Under the pieces are notes generated by a model. That model did no database searches and was not told the DNA's origin. It was given only the letters and a program-made list of their open reading frames with translations. A stretch of 64,000 nucleotides of DNA from NCBI GenBank assembly GCA_023460955.1, contig JAEWOH010000025.1, positions 1 through 64,000 on the forward strand. The letters are read 5' to 3'. A program made the position numbers and the translations under genes. Within the stretch, counting starts at the first letter, position 1. Each line of letters opens with the position of its first letter. Source of the DNA: Bacillota bacterium. GTDB taxonomy: Bacteria > Bacillota > Clostridia > Acetivibrionales > DSM-1351. Of this stretch, positions 54,284-63,625 are shown one piece after another.

Positions 54284-54357
54284 TTGACACATATGAGTAG
54301 AAGATTTATTATTAATGTATTAATAATGTAATTACCTGATTAATAAAAATATTAATT
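54284..54357 (+). promoter_or_regulatory. Promoter and inverted-repeat operators upstream of abfA
   Basis: TTGACA (54284-54289) with AT-rich -10 candidates (TATTAT at 54309-54314). ATTATTAAT-GT-ATTAATAAT (54310-54329) is a perfect inverted repeat over the -10 region. A second pair, ATTAAT...ATTAAT, lies at about 54341-54358. Four ATTAAT half-sites between abfA and the divergent ArsR-type gene suggest operator sites. Confidence 0.6.
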
Positions 54358-54376
54358 AGCACTGGGGAGGTAAAGA

Positions 54377-55885
54377 ATGAGTAAGGCAAAGATGATTCTT
54401 AATAAGGATTACGTGGTCGGAGAAGTAGATAAAAGAATCTACGGATCATTTATTGAGCATTTAGGAAGAGCTGTTTACGGTGGTATTTATGAACCCGGAC
54501 ACCCTACAGCTGACAAATTTGGCTTCCGTCAGGATGTTGCCGATATGGTAAGGGAATTGAAGGTTCCGATAGTAAGATATCCGGGTGGAAACTTTGTTTC
54601 AGGCTATAACTGGGAAGACGGAGTTGGACCGGTTGATAAGCGACCAAGAAGAACTGACCTGGCGTGGACAACAATTGAAACAAATCAAGTTGGAACAAAC
54701 GAATTCTGTGATTGGGCAAACCAAGTCGGTGCCGAGGTTATGATGGCAGTAAACCTTGGAACAAGAGGTGCCGATGCGGCTAGAAATATTGTAGAATACT
54801 GCAACCATCCGGAAGGAACCTATTGGAGTGACTTAAGAAAATCCCACGGCTACAGTAAACCTCATAACATAAAGACCTGGTGTCTTGGAAATGAAATGGA
54901 CGGGACCTGGCAGATCGGTTCAAAAACAGCTGAAGAATACGGAAGAATAGCTTGTGAAACAGCAAAGGTTATGAAATGGGTTGACCCTACAATCGAATTG
55001 GTTGCCTGCGGAAGTTCAGGCAGCGGGATGCCAACCTTCCCACAATGGGAGGCCACAGTTCTTGAACATACTTATGATCACGTTGATTATATCTCATTGC
55101 ATACTTACTACGGTAACCCAGATAATGATACTGCAAACTTCCTTGCAAGATCAATGGATATGGATGCGTTCATTAAAACTGTTATAGCAACCTGTGACTA
55201 TGTAAAAGCAAAAAAACGCAGTAAGAAGAAAATAAATCTCTCCTTTGATGAGTGGAATGTATGGTTCCATTCAAATGAAGCAGACAAAAAATTGGACAGA
55301 TGGTTAATTGCACCGCATCAGCTTGAGGATCAGTACAATTTTGAAGATGCGCTTATGGTTGGTAGCATGATGATAACACTGCTTAAGAACGCAGACAGAG
55401 TGAAGCTGGCCTGCCTCGCTCAGCTGGTTAATGTTATTGCACCTATTATGACAGAAAATAACGGCGCCGCCTGGAAGCAGACAATCTACTATCCTTACAT
55501 GCATACATCTGTATTTGGAAGAGGCACGGTACTCAATCCTCTAATGAAATCACCGCTGTATGATGCAAAGGATTTCACTGATGTACCATTGATTGACTCA
55601 ACTGCTGTAATCAGTGACGATAAGAACGAAATAACAGTTTTTGCTGTAAACAAGAGTCTTGAAGAAAATATAACCCTCGAGGTTGAACTCAATGGCTTTG
55701 ATAAGTATCAGGTGGTTGAACATATTGTTCTTGCACATGATGATGTTAAGGCTGTAAATACAAAAGAAAATCCAAATAATGTAGTTCCAAATTCTAACGG
55801 AAATGCTGCTATAGAGGACGGAAATGTAAAGGCTGACCTCAAGAAGCTTTCCTGGAACGTAATAAGATTGAAAAAGACAGTTTAG
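54377..55885 (+). CDS. abfA: Alpha-L-arabinofuranosidase, GH51
   Basis: A 502-residue intracellular glycoside hydrolase of family 51 that releases L-arabinofuranose from arabinoxylan- and arabinan-derived oligosaccharides by a retaining mechanism. The general acid/base is Glu173 in CLGNEMDG and the nucleophile is Glu292 in SFDEWNVW. The N-terminal YGSFIEHLGRAVYGGIYEP and YPGGNFVSGYNWEDG are family blocks. No signal peptide is present, so it acts on imported sugars. GGGGAGG precedes the ATG. It is monocistronic with a strong terminator and is probably controlled by the divergent ArsR-type regulator. Confidence 0.96.
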   Translation: MSKAKMILNKDYVVGEVDKRIYGSFIEHLGRAVYGGIYEPGHPTADKFGFRQDVADMVRELKVPIVRYPGGNFVSGYNWEDGVGPVDKRPRRTDLAWTTIETNQVGTNEFCDWANQVGAEVMMAVNLGTRGADAARNIVEYCNHPEGTYWSDLRKSHGYSKPHNIKTWCLGNEMDGTWQIGSKTAEEYGRIACETAKVMKWVDPTIELVACGSSGSGMPTFPQWEATVLEHTYDHVDYISLHTYYGNPDNDTANFLARSMDMDAFIKTVIATCDYVKAKKRSKKKINLSFDEWNVWFHSNEADKKLDRWLIAPHQLEDQYNFEDALMVGSMMITLLKNADRVKLACLAQLVNVIAPIMTENNGAAWKQTIYYPYMHTSVFGRGTVLNPLMKSPLYDAKDFTDVPLIDSTAVISDDKNEITVFAVNKSLEENITLEVELNGFDKYQVVEHIVLAHDDVKAVNTKENPNNVVPNSNGNAAIEDGNVKADLKKLSWNVIRLKKTV

Positions 55886-55904
55886 TAAACAGATTTTTAC
55901 TACG

Positions 55905-55939
55905 AAAACGCAAAGGTTGCACTAACCTTTGCGTTTTTT
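55905..55939 (+). terminator. Terminator after abfA
   Basis: AAAACGCAAAGGTT (55905-55918) pairs with AACCTTTGCGTTTT (55924-55937) around GCACT, followed by T. Confidence 0.92.
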
Positions 55940-55993
55940 GGTATATTCAATAAGTATTAAGTAAGGATTATTATATTTAGAGGGAAATGACTA

Positions 55994-56026
55994 TTCACTT
56001 GACACTTATGTGACTCATCAAGTGAA
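55994..56026. repeat. Inverted repeat in the abfA-lipid kinase gap
   Basis: TTCACTTGA (55994-56002) and TCAAGTGAA (56018-56026) are exact inverted repeats, with an inner CAC-TTAT-GTG hairpin. There is no T run, so it is not a clear terminator. It may be an operator or mRNA structure. The rest of 55940-56213 is AT-rich without a gene. Confidence 0.55.
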
Positions 56027-56213
56027 AATGGTTTTGGATAATGCTTCATAAGCCGGTATTTCATTTATTGGCATGATAAGGATTCCTGACATAATGTAAT
56101 ATATGATAAAATAATTATATTGATTTATTCTGTTGGTACAAATTTAAATATTAAGTTTTAGCAGAAAAATTTGTAAGCTTTAAGTTAAATAATAATTTCT
56201 TTCGGGGGTCTCA

Positions 56214-57164
56214 ATGAAACATATCTTTATTATAAACCCGGCAGCGGGAAAAGGTAAATCACTGGAACTTATTCCATATATTCAGGAATGCTTTAAAGAT
56301 AAAGAGAATGACGAATTTATAATTGAAATGACAAAGCATCCCGGACATGCCGAAGCTATAGCCAAGATGTATTCAGTTGCTGAAGAGTGCCGTATATACT
56401 CAGTGGGCGGAGACGGGACTGTAAACGAAATAGTAAACGGGCTGGCAGGTACCCCGGCCTCATTAGGAATTATACCAACGGGATCAGGTAATGATTTCAT
56501 AAGAAGTCTTAATATTGCTCCAGACATTCTGAACGACATAAAAACTCTTATATCTCAGACCATTAATGGTACTGTTAAGACTATTGACTTTGCCAAAGTA
56601 AATGAAAAATATTTTATTAATATATCCTCGATTGGTTTTGATGCTAACGTTGTTTTTAATGCCGATAAATTTAAGAAAAAGCCCGGTATTACCGGTAGCA
56701 TGGCTTATTTGCTTTCGATTATCTATACAGTTTTTAAACATAAAATAAGTAAAATCAGAGTTGATATTGATGGCAAAAAGCTAAATATAGATGCACTGCT
56801 GGTAGCTGTGGCAAACGGGAAATATTATGGCGGGGGTATGATGCCGGCCCCGGATGCTGTTCTTGATGACGGCCTTATGGACATATGCATGGTAAGCGAA
56901 GTAAGCCGTATCAAAATTCTGAATTTGTTTCCGAAGTATATGAAGGGCAAGCACAGCGTAATAAATGAAGTGAGCTTTTATAAAGGAAAAAGGTTATTAA
57001 TAGATAGTGATGAGGACTTGTGTGTGAATATAGATGGAGAGATTATTAGCGCAAGCTCGGTTAAATTTGAAATAGTAGAGGCGGGAATCAAAATCATCAT
57101 ACCACAAAGCCAAACAAATATTGAAGATAATCGGCAGGCAAGTATGTCAGGAAGCAGCTTATAA
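56214..57164 (+). CDS. Diacylglycerol/lipid kinase (DagK/YegS family)
   Basis: A 316-residue DAG-kinase-catalytic-domain protein that phosphorylates diacylglycerol or a related lipid at the membrane surface. The N-terminal IINPAAGKGKS, the nucleotide motif SVGGDGTVNEIVNG at about residues 63-76, and the IPTGSGNDFIRS motif are intact. The second domain is a beta sandwich with VANGKYYGGGMMPAPDAVLDDG (in short YYGGGMMPAP). In Gram-positive bacteria such enzymes recycle DAG from lipoteichoic acid synthesis. CGGGGGT precedes the ATG. It is followed at 59 bases by sbcD, without an obvious terminator. Confidence 0.9.
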   Translation: MKHIFIINPAAGKGKSLELIPYIQECFKDKENDEFIIEMTKHPGHAEAIAKMYSVAEECRIYSVGGDGTVNEIVNGLAGTPASLGIIPTGSGNDFIRSLNIAPDILNDIKTLISQTINGTVKTIDFAKVNEKYFINISSIGFDANVVFNADKFKKKPGITGSMAYLLSIIYTVFKHKISKIRVDIDGKKLNIDALLVAVANGKYYGGGMMPAPDAVLDDGLMDICMVSEVSRIKILNLFPKYMKGKHSVINEVSFYKGKRLLIDSDEDLCVNIDGEIISASSVKFEIVEAGIKIIIPQSQTNIEDNRQASMSGSSL

Positions 57165-57223
57165 AAAAAATAAACTGCATTATGACTGCAATCGGGTGAG
57201 AATGCATATGGAGGGAATTAGGT

Positions 57224-58387
57224 ATGAAAATAGTTCACACGGGGGACTGGCATATTGGCAAAATTGTAAATGAGTTTAGTATGCTGGAGGATCAAAAATA
57301 TATATTACAGCAGCTTATAACCGTTGTAGACCAGGAAAAGCCGGACGCAATTGTCGTTGCCGGTGACATATTCGACAGAAGCATTCCTCCTGTGGAGGCA
57401 GTAGAACTTGTCGATGATATATTCTACAAGCTGCTTCTGGAAATGCAGGTGCCCGTTTTGGCAATAGCAGGTAATCATGACAGTGCGGAGCGATTGTCCT
57501 TTGCCAGCAGAATACTGACCAATAACGGGCTTCATATTGCCGGAATATTCGATGGAAATGTGCCCTGCATTACAATGGAGGATAAATCCGGTCCTGTCAA
57601 CTTTTATCTTTTACCTTACACAGACCCAAGAAATATACGCCATATATATCAGGACTCACAGATATCAACACACGATGATGCTATGAAAAGAGTCATTGAG
57701 AAAATAGGACAAGCCTTTAATTCAAGTGATAGAAACATTATGGTTACCCATGGGTATATAACACAGCTGGGAAAACCGGCCGAATACATAAGCGAATCCG
57801 AGAGGCCTCTAAGTATAGGTGGAACAGACTTTGTAAGCTCGGATTATTTTAAAATGTTCAATTACACTGCTCTCGGGCATCTTCATGCTCCTCAGAAGGC
57901 CGGGTATGATAATGTGAGATATTCAGGCTCGCTGCTAAAATATTCATTCTCAGAAGTGAATCAGAAGAAAGGTGTAACCGTAGTAGAACTGGACGAAAAA
58001 GGTTCTGCGGTTTCAAGACATATTGACCTTATTCCAAGAAGAGACATGAGAACAATAAAAGGGCCCATAAAGGAGTTGATGAGTCCTGAGGTTTATAAGA
58101 GTGCCGATACTGAGGACTATGTCTATGCCTATCTTACCGACAGGGGAGAACTTATGGATCCCATATCCAAGCTAAGGTCTGTATACCCTAATATAATGGG
58201 ACTATCACGTGATTTGGGAAGTCAGAGGGAAGGTTCCAAAACTTCGGCTTCTCAGGGATACAAGTCAAAGACAAAGCTTGAGCTTTTCAGAGAGTTTTAC
58301 ACTTCCATACAGGGAGAGACGCTTAGCCTGGAAGCTGAGGCTGTTATGACGAGGATAATTGGAGAAGTAGAAAAGGAAGGAGTATAG
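57224..58387 (+). CDS. sbcD: Exonuclease subunit SbcD
   Basis: The Mre11-like nuclease subunit of SbcCD, which opens hairpins and processes DNA ends during replication and repair. The 387 residues show the metal-ligand blocks HTGDWHIGK (Asp8, His10), AGDIFDR, AGNHDS, MVTHGYI and ALGHLHAPQ in order. GGAGGG precedes ATG 57224. sbcC begins 25 bases after the stop, so they form an operon. This is the classical SbcD, distinct from the YhaO-like nuclease at 17957. Confidence 0.95.
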   Translation: MKIVHTGDWHIGKIVNEFSMLEDQKYILQQLITVVDQEKPDAIVVAGDIFDRSIPPVEAVELVDDIFYKLLLEMQVPVLAIAGNHDSAERLSFASRILTNNGLHIAGIFDGNVPCITMEDKSGPVNFYLLPYTDPRNIRHIYQDSQISTHDDAMKRVIEKIGQAFNSSDRNIMVTHGYITQLGKPAEYISESERPLSIGGTDFVSSDYFKMFNYTALGHLHAPQKAGYDNVRYSGSLLKYSFSEVNQKKGVTVVELDEKGSAVSRHIDLIPRRDMRTIKGPIKELMSPEVYKSADTEDYVYAYLTDRGELMDPISKLRSVYPNIMGLSRDLGSQREGSKTSASQGYKSKTKLELFREFYTSIQGETLSLEAEAVMTRIIGEVEKEGV

Positions 58388-58412
58388 CGGGATACATTCC
58401 GCTTGTGCCGGT

Positions 58413-61400
58413 ATGAAACCGTTAAAACTTACTATAAGTGCCTTTGGCCCCTATGCCAAAGAGCAATATATTGATTTTACCAAGCTTCAGGAACAAATAT
58501 TTGTTATTTCCGGGCCGACCGGGGCTGGGAAAACAACTATATTCGATGCAATAAGCTTTGCACTTTTCGGAGAAGCCTCCGGCAGCAGTCGTGACAGGGA
58601 TAGTCTTAGAAGTGATTTTGCATCGCCTGAAACAGAGACATACATAGAGCTGGAATTTGAACTAAGGGGAGAGGTCTATAAAATTAAAAGATCTCCACAG
58701 CAGGAGCAGAAGAAACTCAGAGGTGACGGCTATACCTTAAGAAATGCTGATGCTGAGCTACTGCTGCCAGATAGTACTCTTATTACAAAAATAGCAAACG
58801 TTGATGAAAAGATTAATCAACTTCTGGGAATAAACAAAGCTCAATTCAAGCAGATAGTAATGCTGCCTCAGGGCGAATTCAGAAAGCTTCTGGAATCAGA
58901 CAGCAGCGAGAGAGAATTGATTTTCAGAAAGATATTCGGTACAGAAGGCTTTGCTGAAATACAGAGAAGGCTGGAGGATGAAAGCAAGGAGCTGTATAAG
59001 ACTGTACATGATATTAAGACACAGATTGATACACATATTCAGCATGTGGATTCGGGAGAAGATCAGGAGCTGGAGCAGCTCAGAACCTCCAAGGACATTA
59101 ATCTTGAGCTCTTTTTGGAAAAGCTCGGAAAGCAGTGTGTACACGATAAGAACAATCTTGAAGTTTTCAATACCCAGCTTCACCGTATGGTTGAAAAGTT
59201 GGGTAAACTAAAAGAAGATATTGCCGGAATTAATGAGGGAAATAAGAAGCTTCAGAGCAAAGAAAAGGCACAGATAGATTATAATCTGGGCTTGAGCAGG
59301 CTGGAAGAATACAAGCTGAAAGAAAAAAGCCTGGAGTTATCCAGAAAAGCTTTGCCCATTTCAGAGATAGGGGAGCAGTTAAAAAAGACTGAACAAAGTT
59401 TAATACTAAAGACCTCACAGCTTGAACAGGCAAAGCAGAAGGTTCTGAGCCTGACAAAGGAAAATGAAGCAGTACAGCAGCTGCTTATAGCCGAAAAAGA
59501 AAAAGAGCCTGTCAGAAAAAAACTTGAAACAGAACTGACTCTTCTTAATAACATGCTTCCAAAAGTTTTACGGTATGACAAAAGCTTAAAGCTTCTGGAA
59601 ACAGCAAAAATTAGGGGAAGCGAGATAAATCTGCGTCTTGAGGAAACCCGTAAAAAGCTTGAGAAAGAGAAAAACAGCTACAGAGAGCAGGAGGAAAACT
59701 TAAGAGCCCTCTATTCTGTTGAAGCGGAATGTGTGGCTCTGGACATGGAAATCCAGGCAAACAAAAAGCTCTTAAATGAGCTGGACGGGTTAAGAAAGCT
59801 GATTGAAGCATACCTCCAGTCAGATGCCGGCTATGCTGAGGCAAAGCAAGACTTTGAAGGTTTTGAACAGAAGTATTCCGCTTTAAGGAGCAGGCTTCAG
59901 CACGAAGAAGACAACTATCTGCGTGCACAGGCAGGCCTAATGGCTAAAAACCTGAAAGAAGGGGTGCCCTGTCCGGTGTGCGGTTCCATAGAGCATCCGC
60001 AGCCCGCGCCAGTACCTGAGAGTATTTCGGATGAAGAGTCCCTTAAAGTTTTAAAGCAAGAGTTTTCTGATTTAAATGAAGAGAGGACAGACAAGCTCAA
60101 GGAATTATCAGAGCTGAATGGAAATCTTAACAGTAAAAGACTTGAAATTCAAAACAGAGTGGCTCTTCTGGAAATGGGAATCCTGGTGACTGAAAAAATT
60201 GAATATAAATCTCAATTGGAGGCTGTAAAAGTAGAAGTAATAAGTAAGGGAACCTCTTTAAAGGCAAAGACACTGGTTCTGATTTCTGAGCACAAGGATA
60301 AATCAGAGCTTATTACTAAAAAGGAGTTTTTCGAAAAAAAGTGCCAGGAAACAGCACAGACTATCAAGCAGCTTGAGGAAAATATTAACAGATTAAATGA
60401 TGAGAAGGCTGCTGCCTCTGAGGAACTGGTACATGCACAGTCCGAAGCCGGTATTGTTGAGAAGGAAGTCCCTTTGGATATACGTTCAGTTTCAAAATTG
60501 AATGCTGCAATAGAAGAAACCCGGCGCGCAATAGCTACCCATGAAGCAGCACTAAAAAGTGCTGAGCGCGCCTCAGAGCAAACCCGCCAAGCCTTGAGCG
60601 CTGCCGAAAGAGAACTTTCGGTTATAGATACCTCCTTAGCTGAAAATGCCGCAGAAAAGGAGAGGGTGGAGAGGCTACTGGCTGAGAGACTCAAGGCAGC
60701 AGGTTTTGAAACATACACACATTTCGCAGAAATGAAGAAAACTCAAACAGAAATAGATGTTTTACAGGAAGATATCAGCAGCTATTACCAACGGATCAAG
60801 TCCCTTAAGGATATGTTGGAACACCTTGAGAAGGAAACACAAGATATGACGGTTCAGGATGCAGGTGAGCTGGAGAAGAAGTATGAGTTGCTGCTGGAAG
60901 AGCAGAAGCTGCTTCAGGAACAGCAAAACAAGGCTTTCTCCAGATATTCCAACAATGCCAAAACCCTTCAGCAGCTTGAGACAATAATAGAGAAAATGGG
61001 AGCACTTGAAAGTAAGTACAATACTATTGGAGAGCTCTGGAAGATATCAAAAGGTGAAAACCCTCAAAGACTTACTTTTGAAAGATATGTGCTGGCAGCG
61101 TATTTTGATGAGATTATTTCTGCTGCTAATCTGCGTCTGGAAAAAATGACCGGATCAAGGTACTACCTTCAGAGGAAAGAGGACAAGAGTAAAGGACGAG
61201 CCCAGCAGGGACTTGAACTGGAGGTGTTTGACAACTACACAGGTAAATCCAGACATGTTAAAACCCTCTCAGGTGGAGAGGGCTTTAAAGCGTCTCTGGC
61301 ACTGGCTCTTGGCCTTGCAGATGTCGTTCAGGCCTATTCAGGAGGAATAAGTCTGGATACATTATTTGTTGATGAAGGCTTTGGTACCCTTGACCCCGAA

Positions 61401-61556
61401 TCCCTCGACAGTGCTATCGAATGCCTGGCGGAAATTCAGAAGACAGGAAGGCTGGTAGGGGTAATTTCGCATGTAGCCGAATTAAAAGAGAGAATTAAGT
61501 CGATTTTAGAAATAATTTCAAAAAAAGAGGGAAGTTTTGTGAATTTTACCGTATAA
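58413..61556 (+). CDS. sbcC: Exonuclease SMC-like subunit SbcC
   Basis: A 1047-residue Rad50-like ATPase that drives the SbcD nuclease. Walker A GPTGAGKTT is near residues 35-43. Long coiled coils run from about 175 to 500 and from 540 to 865, and the zinc hook CPVC at residues 520-523 joins two molecules. The C-terminal head has signature TLSGGEGFKASLALALGLAD and Walker B LDTLFVDEGFGTLDPESL (in part FVDEGFGTLD). The Shine-Dalgarno before ATG 58413 is weak, consistent with translation by ribosomes leaving sbcD. Confidence 0.95.
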   Translation: MKPLKLTISAFGPYAKEQYIDFTKLQEQIFVISGPTGAGKTTIFDAISFALFGEASGSSRDRDSLRSDFASPETETYIELEFELRGEVYKIKRSPQQEQKKLRGDGYTLRNADAELLLPDSTLITKIANVDEKINQLLGINKAQFKQIVMLPQGEFRKLLESDSSERELIFRKIFGTEGFAEIQRRLEDESKELYKTVHDIKTQIDTHIQHVDSGEDQELEQLRTSKDINLELFLEKLGKQCVHDKNNLEVFNTQLHRMVEKLGKLKEDIAGINEGNKKLQSKEKAQIDYNLGLSRLEEYKLKEKSLELSRKALPISEIGEQLKKTEQSLILKTSQLEQAKQKVLSLTKENEAVQQLLIAEKEKEPVRKKLETELTLLNNMLPKVLRYDKSLKLLETAKIRGSEINLRLEETRKKLEKEKNSYREQEENLRALYSVEAECVALDMEIQANKKLLNELDGLRKLIEAYLQSDAGYAEAKQDFEGFEQKYSALRSRLQHEEDNYLRAQAGLMAKNLKEGVPCPVCGSIEHPQPAPVPESISDEESLKVLKQEFSDLNEERTDKLKELSELNGNLNSKRLEIQNRVALLEMGILVTEKIEYKSQLEAVKVEVISKGTSLKAKTLVLISEHKDKSELITKKEFFEKKCQETAQTIKQLEENINRLNDEKAAASEELVHAQSEAGIVEKEVPLDIRSVSKLNAAIEETRRAIATHEAALKSAERASEQTRQALSAAERELSVIDTSLAENAAEKERVERLLAERLKAAGFETYTHFAEMKKTQTEIDVLQEDISSYYQRIKSLKDMLEHLEKETQDMTVQDAGELEKKYELLLEEQKLLQEQQNKAFSRYSNNAKTLQQLETIIEKMGALESKYNTIGELWKISKGENPQRLTFERYVLAAYFDEIISAANLRLEKMTGSRYYLQRKEDKSKGRAQQGLELEVFDNYTGKSRHVKTLSGGEGFKASLALALGLADVVQAYSGGISLDTLFVDEGFGTLDPESLDSAIECLAEIQKTGRLVGVISHVAELKERIKSILEIISKKEGSFVNFTV

Positions 61557-61624
61557 TTTAATTAATTATATTCTGTAGAATAAAATAGTAACAATTTACA
61601 ACTGGATAAGATGGGAGAAAAGCT

Positions 61625-63145
61625 ATGGAAAAGAATTCAATACTTGTCAAGAATGAAATTGAAGCAAATAAGTTTGCAGCAGCAGTTATGGTTTATACTA
61701 ATATTTTTGCTGTTATAGTGTACACTCTGAATGCGTTGGAAATATTCGTGGCAAACAAGACTACAATGACAATAGCAATGGCAATTGCAGTAGTGCTGCT
61801 AACAGTGCCCTTTGTGGTGGTAAAGTTATTAAAAATTTTAGAGCCCTGGGTAAAGTATCTGACTGTAACAGCTGCAATGCTCATGGTAGGAGTATTAAGT
61901 GCACTTTTAAGCTATCATACTGTTGTTTTGTACGCATTTCCGTTTGCCATAGCAAGCTTGTTCTTTTCAAGAAGACTTAGCTGGTATACAACCGTAGGTA
62001 CCATTGTTGTACTCAATATTTCTCAGCTTTTGACAAATCAGCTTAACGGTGTCCCTGATAAGAATTTGCCCGATACATACAGTACATTATTATATGGTAT
62101 GGCGCCTAGAACGATTCAACTCATAATTTTATCCATTATATTTATTATCCTGTCTAAAAGAACCCGTAATATGCTGGGAAATATAATGGGAGCTGAAGAA
62201 CAGCAGGAAATGCTTGAAAAGATGCTGAAGGTTACGAAGAAATCCAATGAGGTTTCAAACGTCCTGGCATCCTCGGTAACAAATCTTTCACTAATGACTG
62301 AAAACACAACAAAGGCCAACGAATCAATAGCAAACAAAACATCAAGAATTGCCCAAGGTTCAAAGCAATCGATTAAAAATATTGAAGAAGCTACCGATGC
62401 CGTAACAAATATGTCGGAAAATATCAATAAAATATCTGACGAGGGGAGAGTTCTTTCAGAACTTTCCGAACAGATACGAGAGTTATCAGAAGAGAGTGTG
62501 TCTGTAATGAAAGCTGCTGTAGAAGAAATGAACTCCATAGCACAAGCAACAAAGCAGAGTAAGGAAACAATAACTAAACTGGAAAGCAGATCAAACGAAA
62601 TCTCAAAATTTGTTGAGGTAATCACCCAAATATCCGCTCAGACAAACTTACTTGCATTGAATGCCTCTATAGAATCAGCCCGTGCAGGTGAACAGGGTAA
62701 GGGCTTTGCCGTTGTAGCCCAGGAGATCAGAAACCTTGCCGAAGGCTCGCAAAAGGCCGCAAAAGACATTGCTTCCTTGATAAAAGAAATAATGGAAGAT
62801 ACCCAGAATGCAGTAAAGGCCATGGATACAGGCTCTGAAATGGTAGACAGAGGGCTATCCATTATTGATGATGCAAGGAACTCCTTTACTAGAGTTGCGG
62901 AAGCTAATGATGAGATGAACCAAAAACTGTTGTCAGTGAGTAATGACACAAGAGAGGCTGTTATATCCAGCAATAAGGTTGTAGGTATGGTAGCTGAAGT
63001 CAAGGAAATCAGTACCGGTACACTAAGAGATCTTGAGCAGATCGCAATGGCCAGTGAAGAACTTGTTGCTTCCATGGAGGAACTTGACTCTTCCGTTGAT
63101 AGCATAGAGAATATGTCAAAAGAACTGGTAGAAGCAGTTAAATAG
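61625..63145 (+). CDS. Methyl-accepting chemotaxis protein with polytopic membrane domain
   Basis: A 506-residue chemoreceptor. The first 180 residues hold about six hydrophobic segments without a periplasmic sensor domain. The cytoplasmic part has coiled-coil methylation helices and the signalling hairpin with SAQTNLLALNASIESARAGE and GKGFAVVAQEIRNLAEGS, which contacts CheA and CheW. There is no HAMP domain in the usual position. Such receptors may sense a membrane-borne or energetic signal. The gene is transcribed alone, and a terminator follows. Confidence 0.9.
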   Translation: MEKNSILVKNEIEANKFAAAVMVYTNIFAVIVYTLNALEIFVANKTTMTIAMAIAVVLLTVPFVVVKLLKILEPWVKYLTVTAAMLMVGVLSALLSYHTVVLYAFPFAIASLFFSRRLSWYTTVGTIVVLNISQLLTNQLNGVPDKNLPDTYSTLLYGMAPRTIQLIILSIIFIILSKRTRNMLGNIMGAEEQQEMLEKMLKVTKKSNEVSNVLASSVTNLSLMTENTTKANESIANKTSRIAQGSKQSIKNIEEATDAVTNMSENINKISDEGRVLSELSEQIRELSEESVSVMKAAVEEMNSIAQATKQSKETITKLESRSNEISKFVEVITQISAQTNLLALNASIESARAGEQGKGFAVVAQEIRNLAEGSQKAAKDIASLIKEIMEDTQNAVKAMDTGSEMVDRGLSIIDDARNSFTRVAEANDEMNQKLLSVSNDTREAVISSNKVVGMVAEVKEISTGTLRDLEQIAMASEELVASMEELDSSVDSIENMSKELVEAVK

Positions 63146-63174
63146 AAATAATAGCCTAAACAAGGACAAGCATT

Positions 63175-63208
63175 AAGGGCAATCCGTTTTTATTATGGAT
63201 TGCCCTTT
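63175..63208 (+). terminator. Terminator after the chemoreceptor gene
   Basis: AAGGGCAATCC (63175-63185) pairs with GGATTGCCCTT (63197-63207), loop rich in T, followed by a few T. It may also serve the convergent exporter gene. Confidence 0.85.
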
Positions 63209-63242
63209 GAAATTTATGCGGCATAGTAGCCTATAAAACAAA

Positions 63243-63563
63243 TCAATGCGAGGACACAACCTTCAAGCCGACTATACCAATAACAATAAACCCAATACAA
63301 ATAAGTCTCATTATATCAACCGGCTCCTTAAATAGTATTATTCCTAATACTACTGTACCAACTGTACCGATTCCTGTCCAAATTGCATAGGCAGTACCCA
63401 GCGGTAAGTCCTTTAAAGCTAAGGATAAAAAATAAAAACTTGCTATCATTCCTAAAACAGTAAAAATGCTTGGTACAGGTTTCGTGAAACCTTGGGAGTA
63501 TTTCAGCCCCAGCGCCCAACCGGTTTCAAATAACCCTGCGATAATTAGTAATAACCACTTCAT
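63243..63563 (-). CDS. gdx: Guanidinium exporter Gdx (SugE-type small multidrug resistance protein)
   Basis: A 106-residue four-helix membrane protein of the SMR family that works as a dual-topology antiparallel dimer and exchanges protons for guanidinium. The essential Glu is in AGLFETGWALGLKYSQGFT (Glu13), and GTAYAIWTGIGTVG and LGIILFKEP match the SugE/Gdx subgroup rather than EmrE or QacC. AGGAGG precedes ATG 63563. The leader contains a guanidine-I riboswitch, which both supports the substrate and explains regulation: guanidinium switches the gene on. Confidence 0.93.
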   Translation of the reverse strand: MKWLLLIIAGLFETGWALGLKYSQGFTKPVPSIFTVLGMIASFYFLSLALKDLPLGTAYAIWTGIGTVGTVVLGIILFKEPVDIMRLICIGFIVIGIVGLKVVSSH

Positions 63564-63582
63564 AGATTAATCCTCCTAAATA

Positions 63583-63625
63583 TTAAAAAAGCCAAGGTGA
63601 TATTTAAAATATCTCCCAGGCTTTT
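63583..63625 (-). terminator. Riboswitch-controlled intrinsic terminator
   Basis: On the minus strand AGCC-T-GGG...ATATTT pairs with AAATAT...CCT-TGGCT, followed by TTTTTT. The 3' side of aptamer stem P1 lies inside this hairpin, so aptamer folding and termination exclude each other. Confidence 0.85.

Noticed and set aside
58200..58220. Second CACGTG palindrome (TATCACGTGATT)
   Set aside because: It lacks the TGTTNCACGTGAAACA flanks of parS and lies inside sbcD coding sequence; chance is enough.
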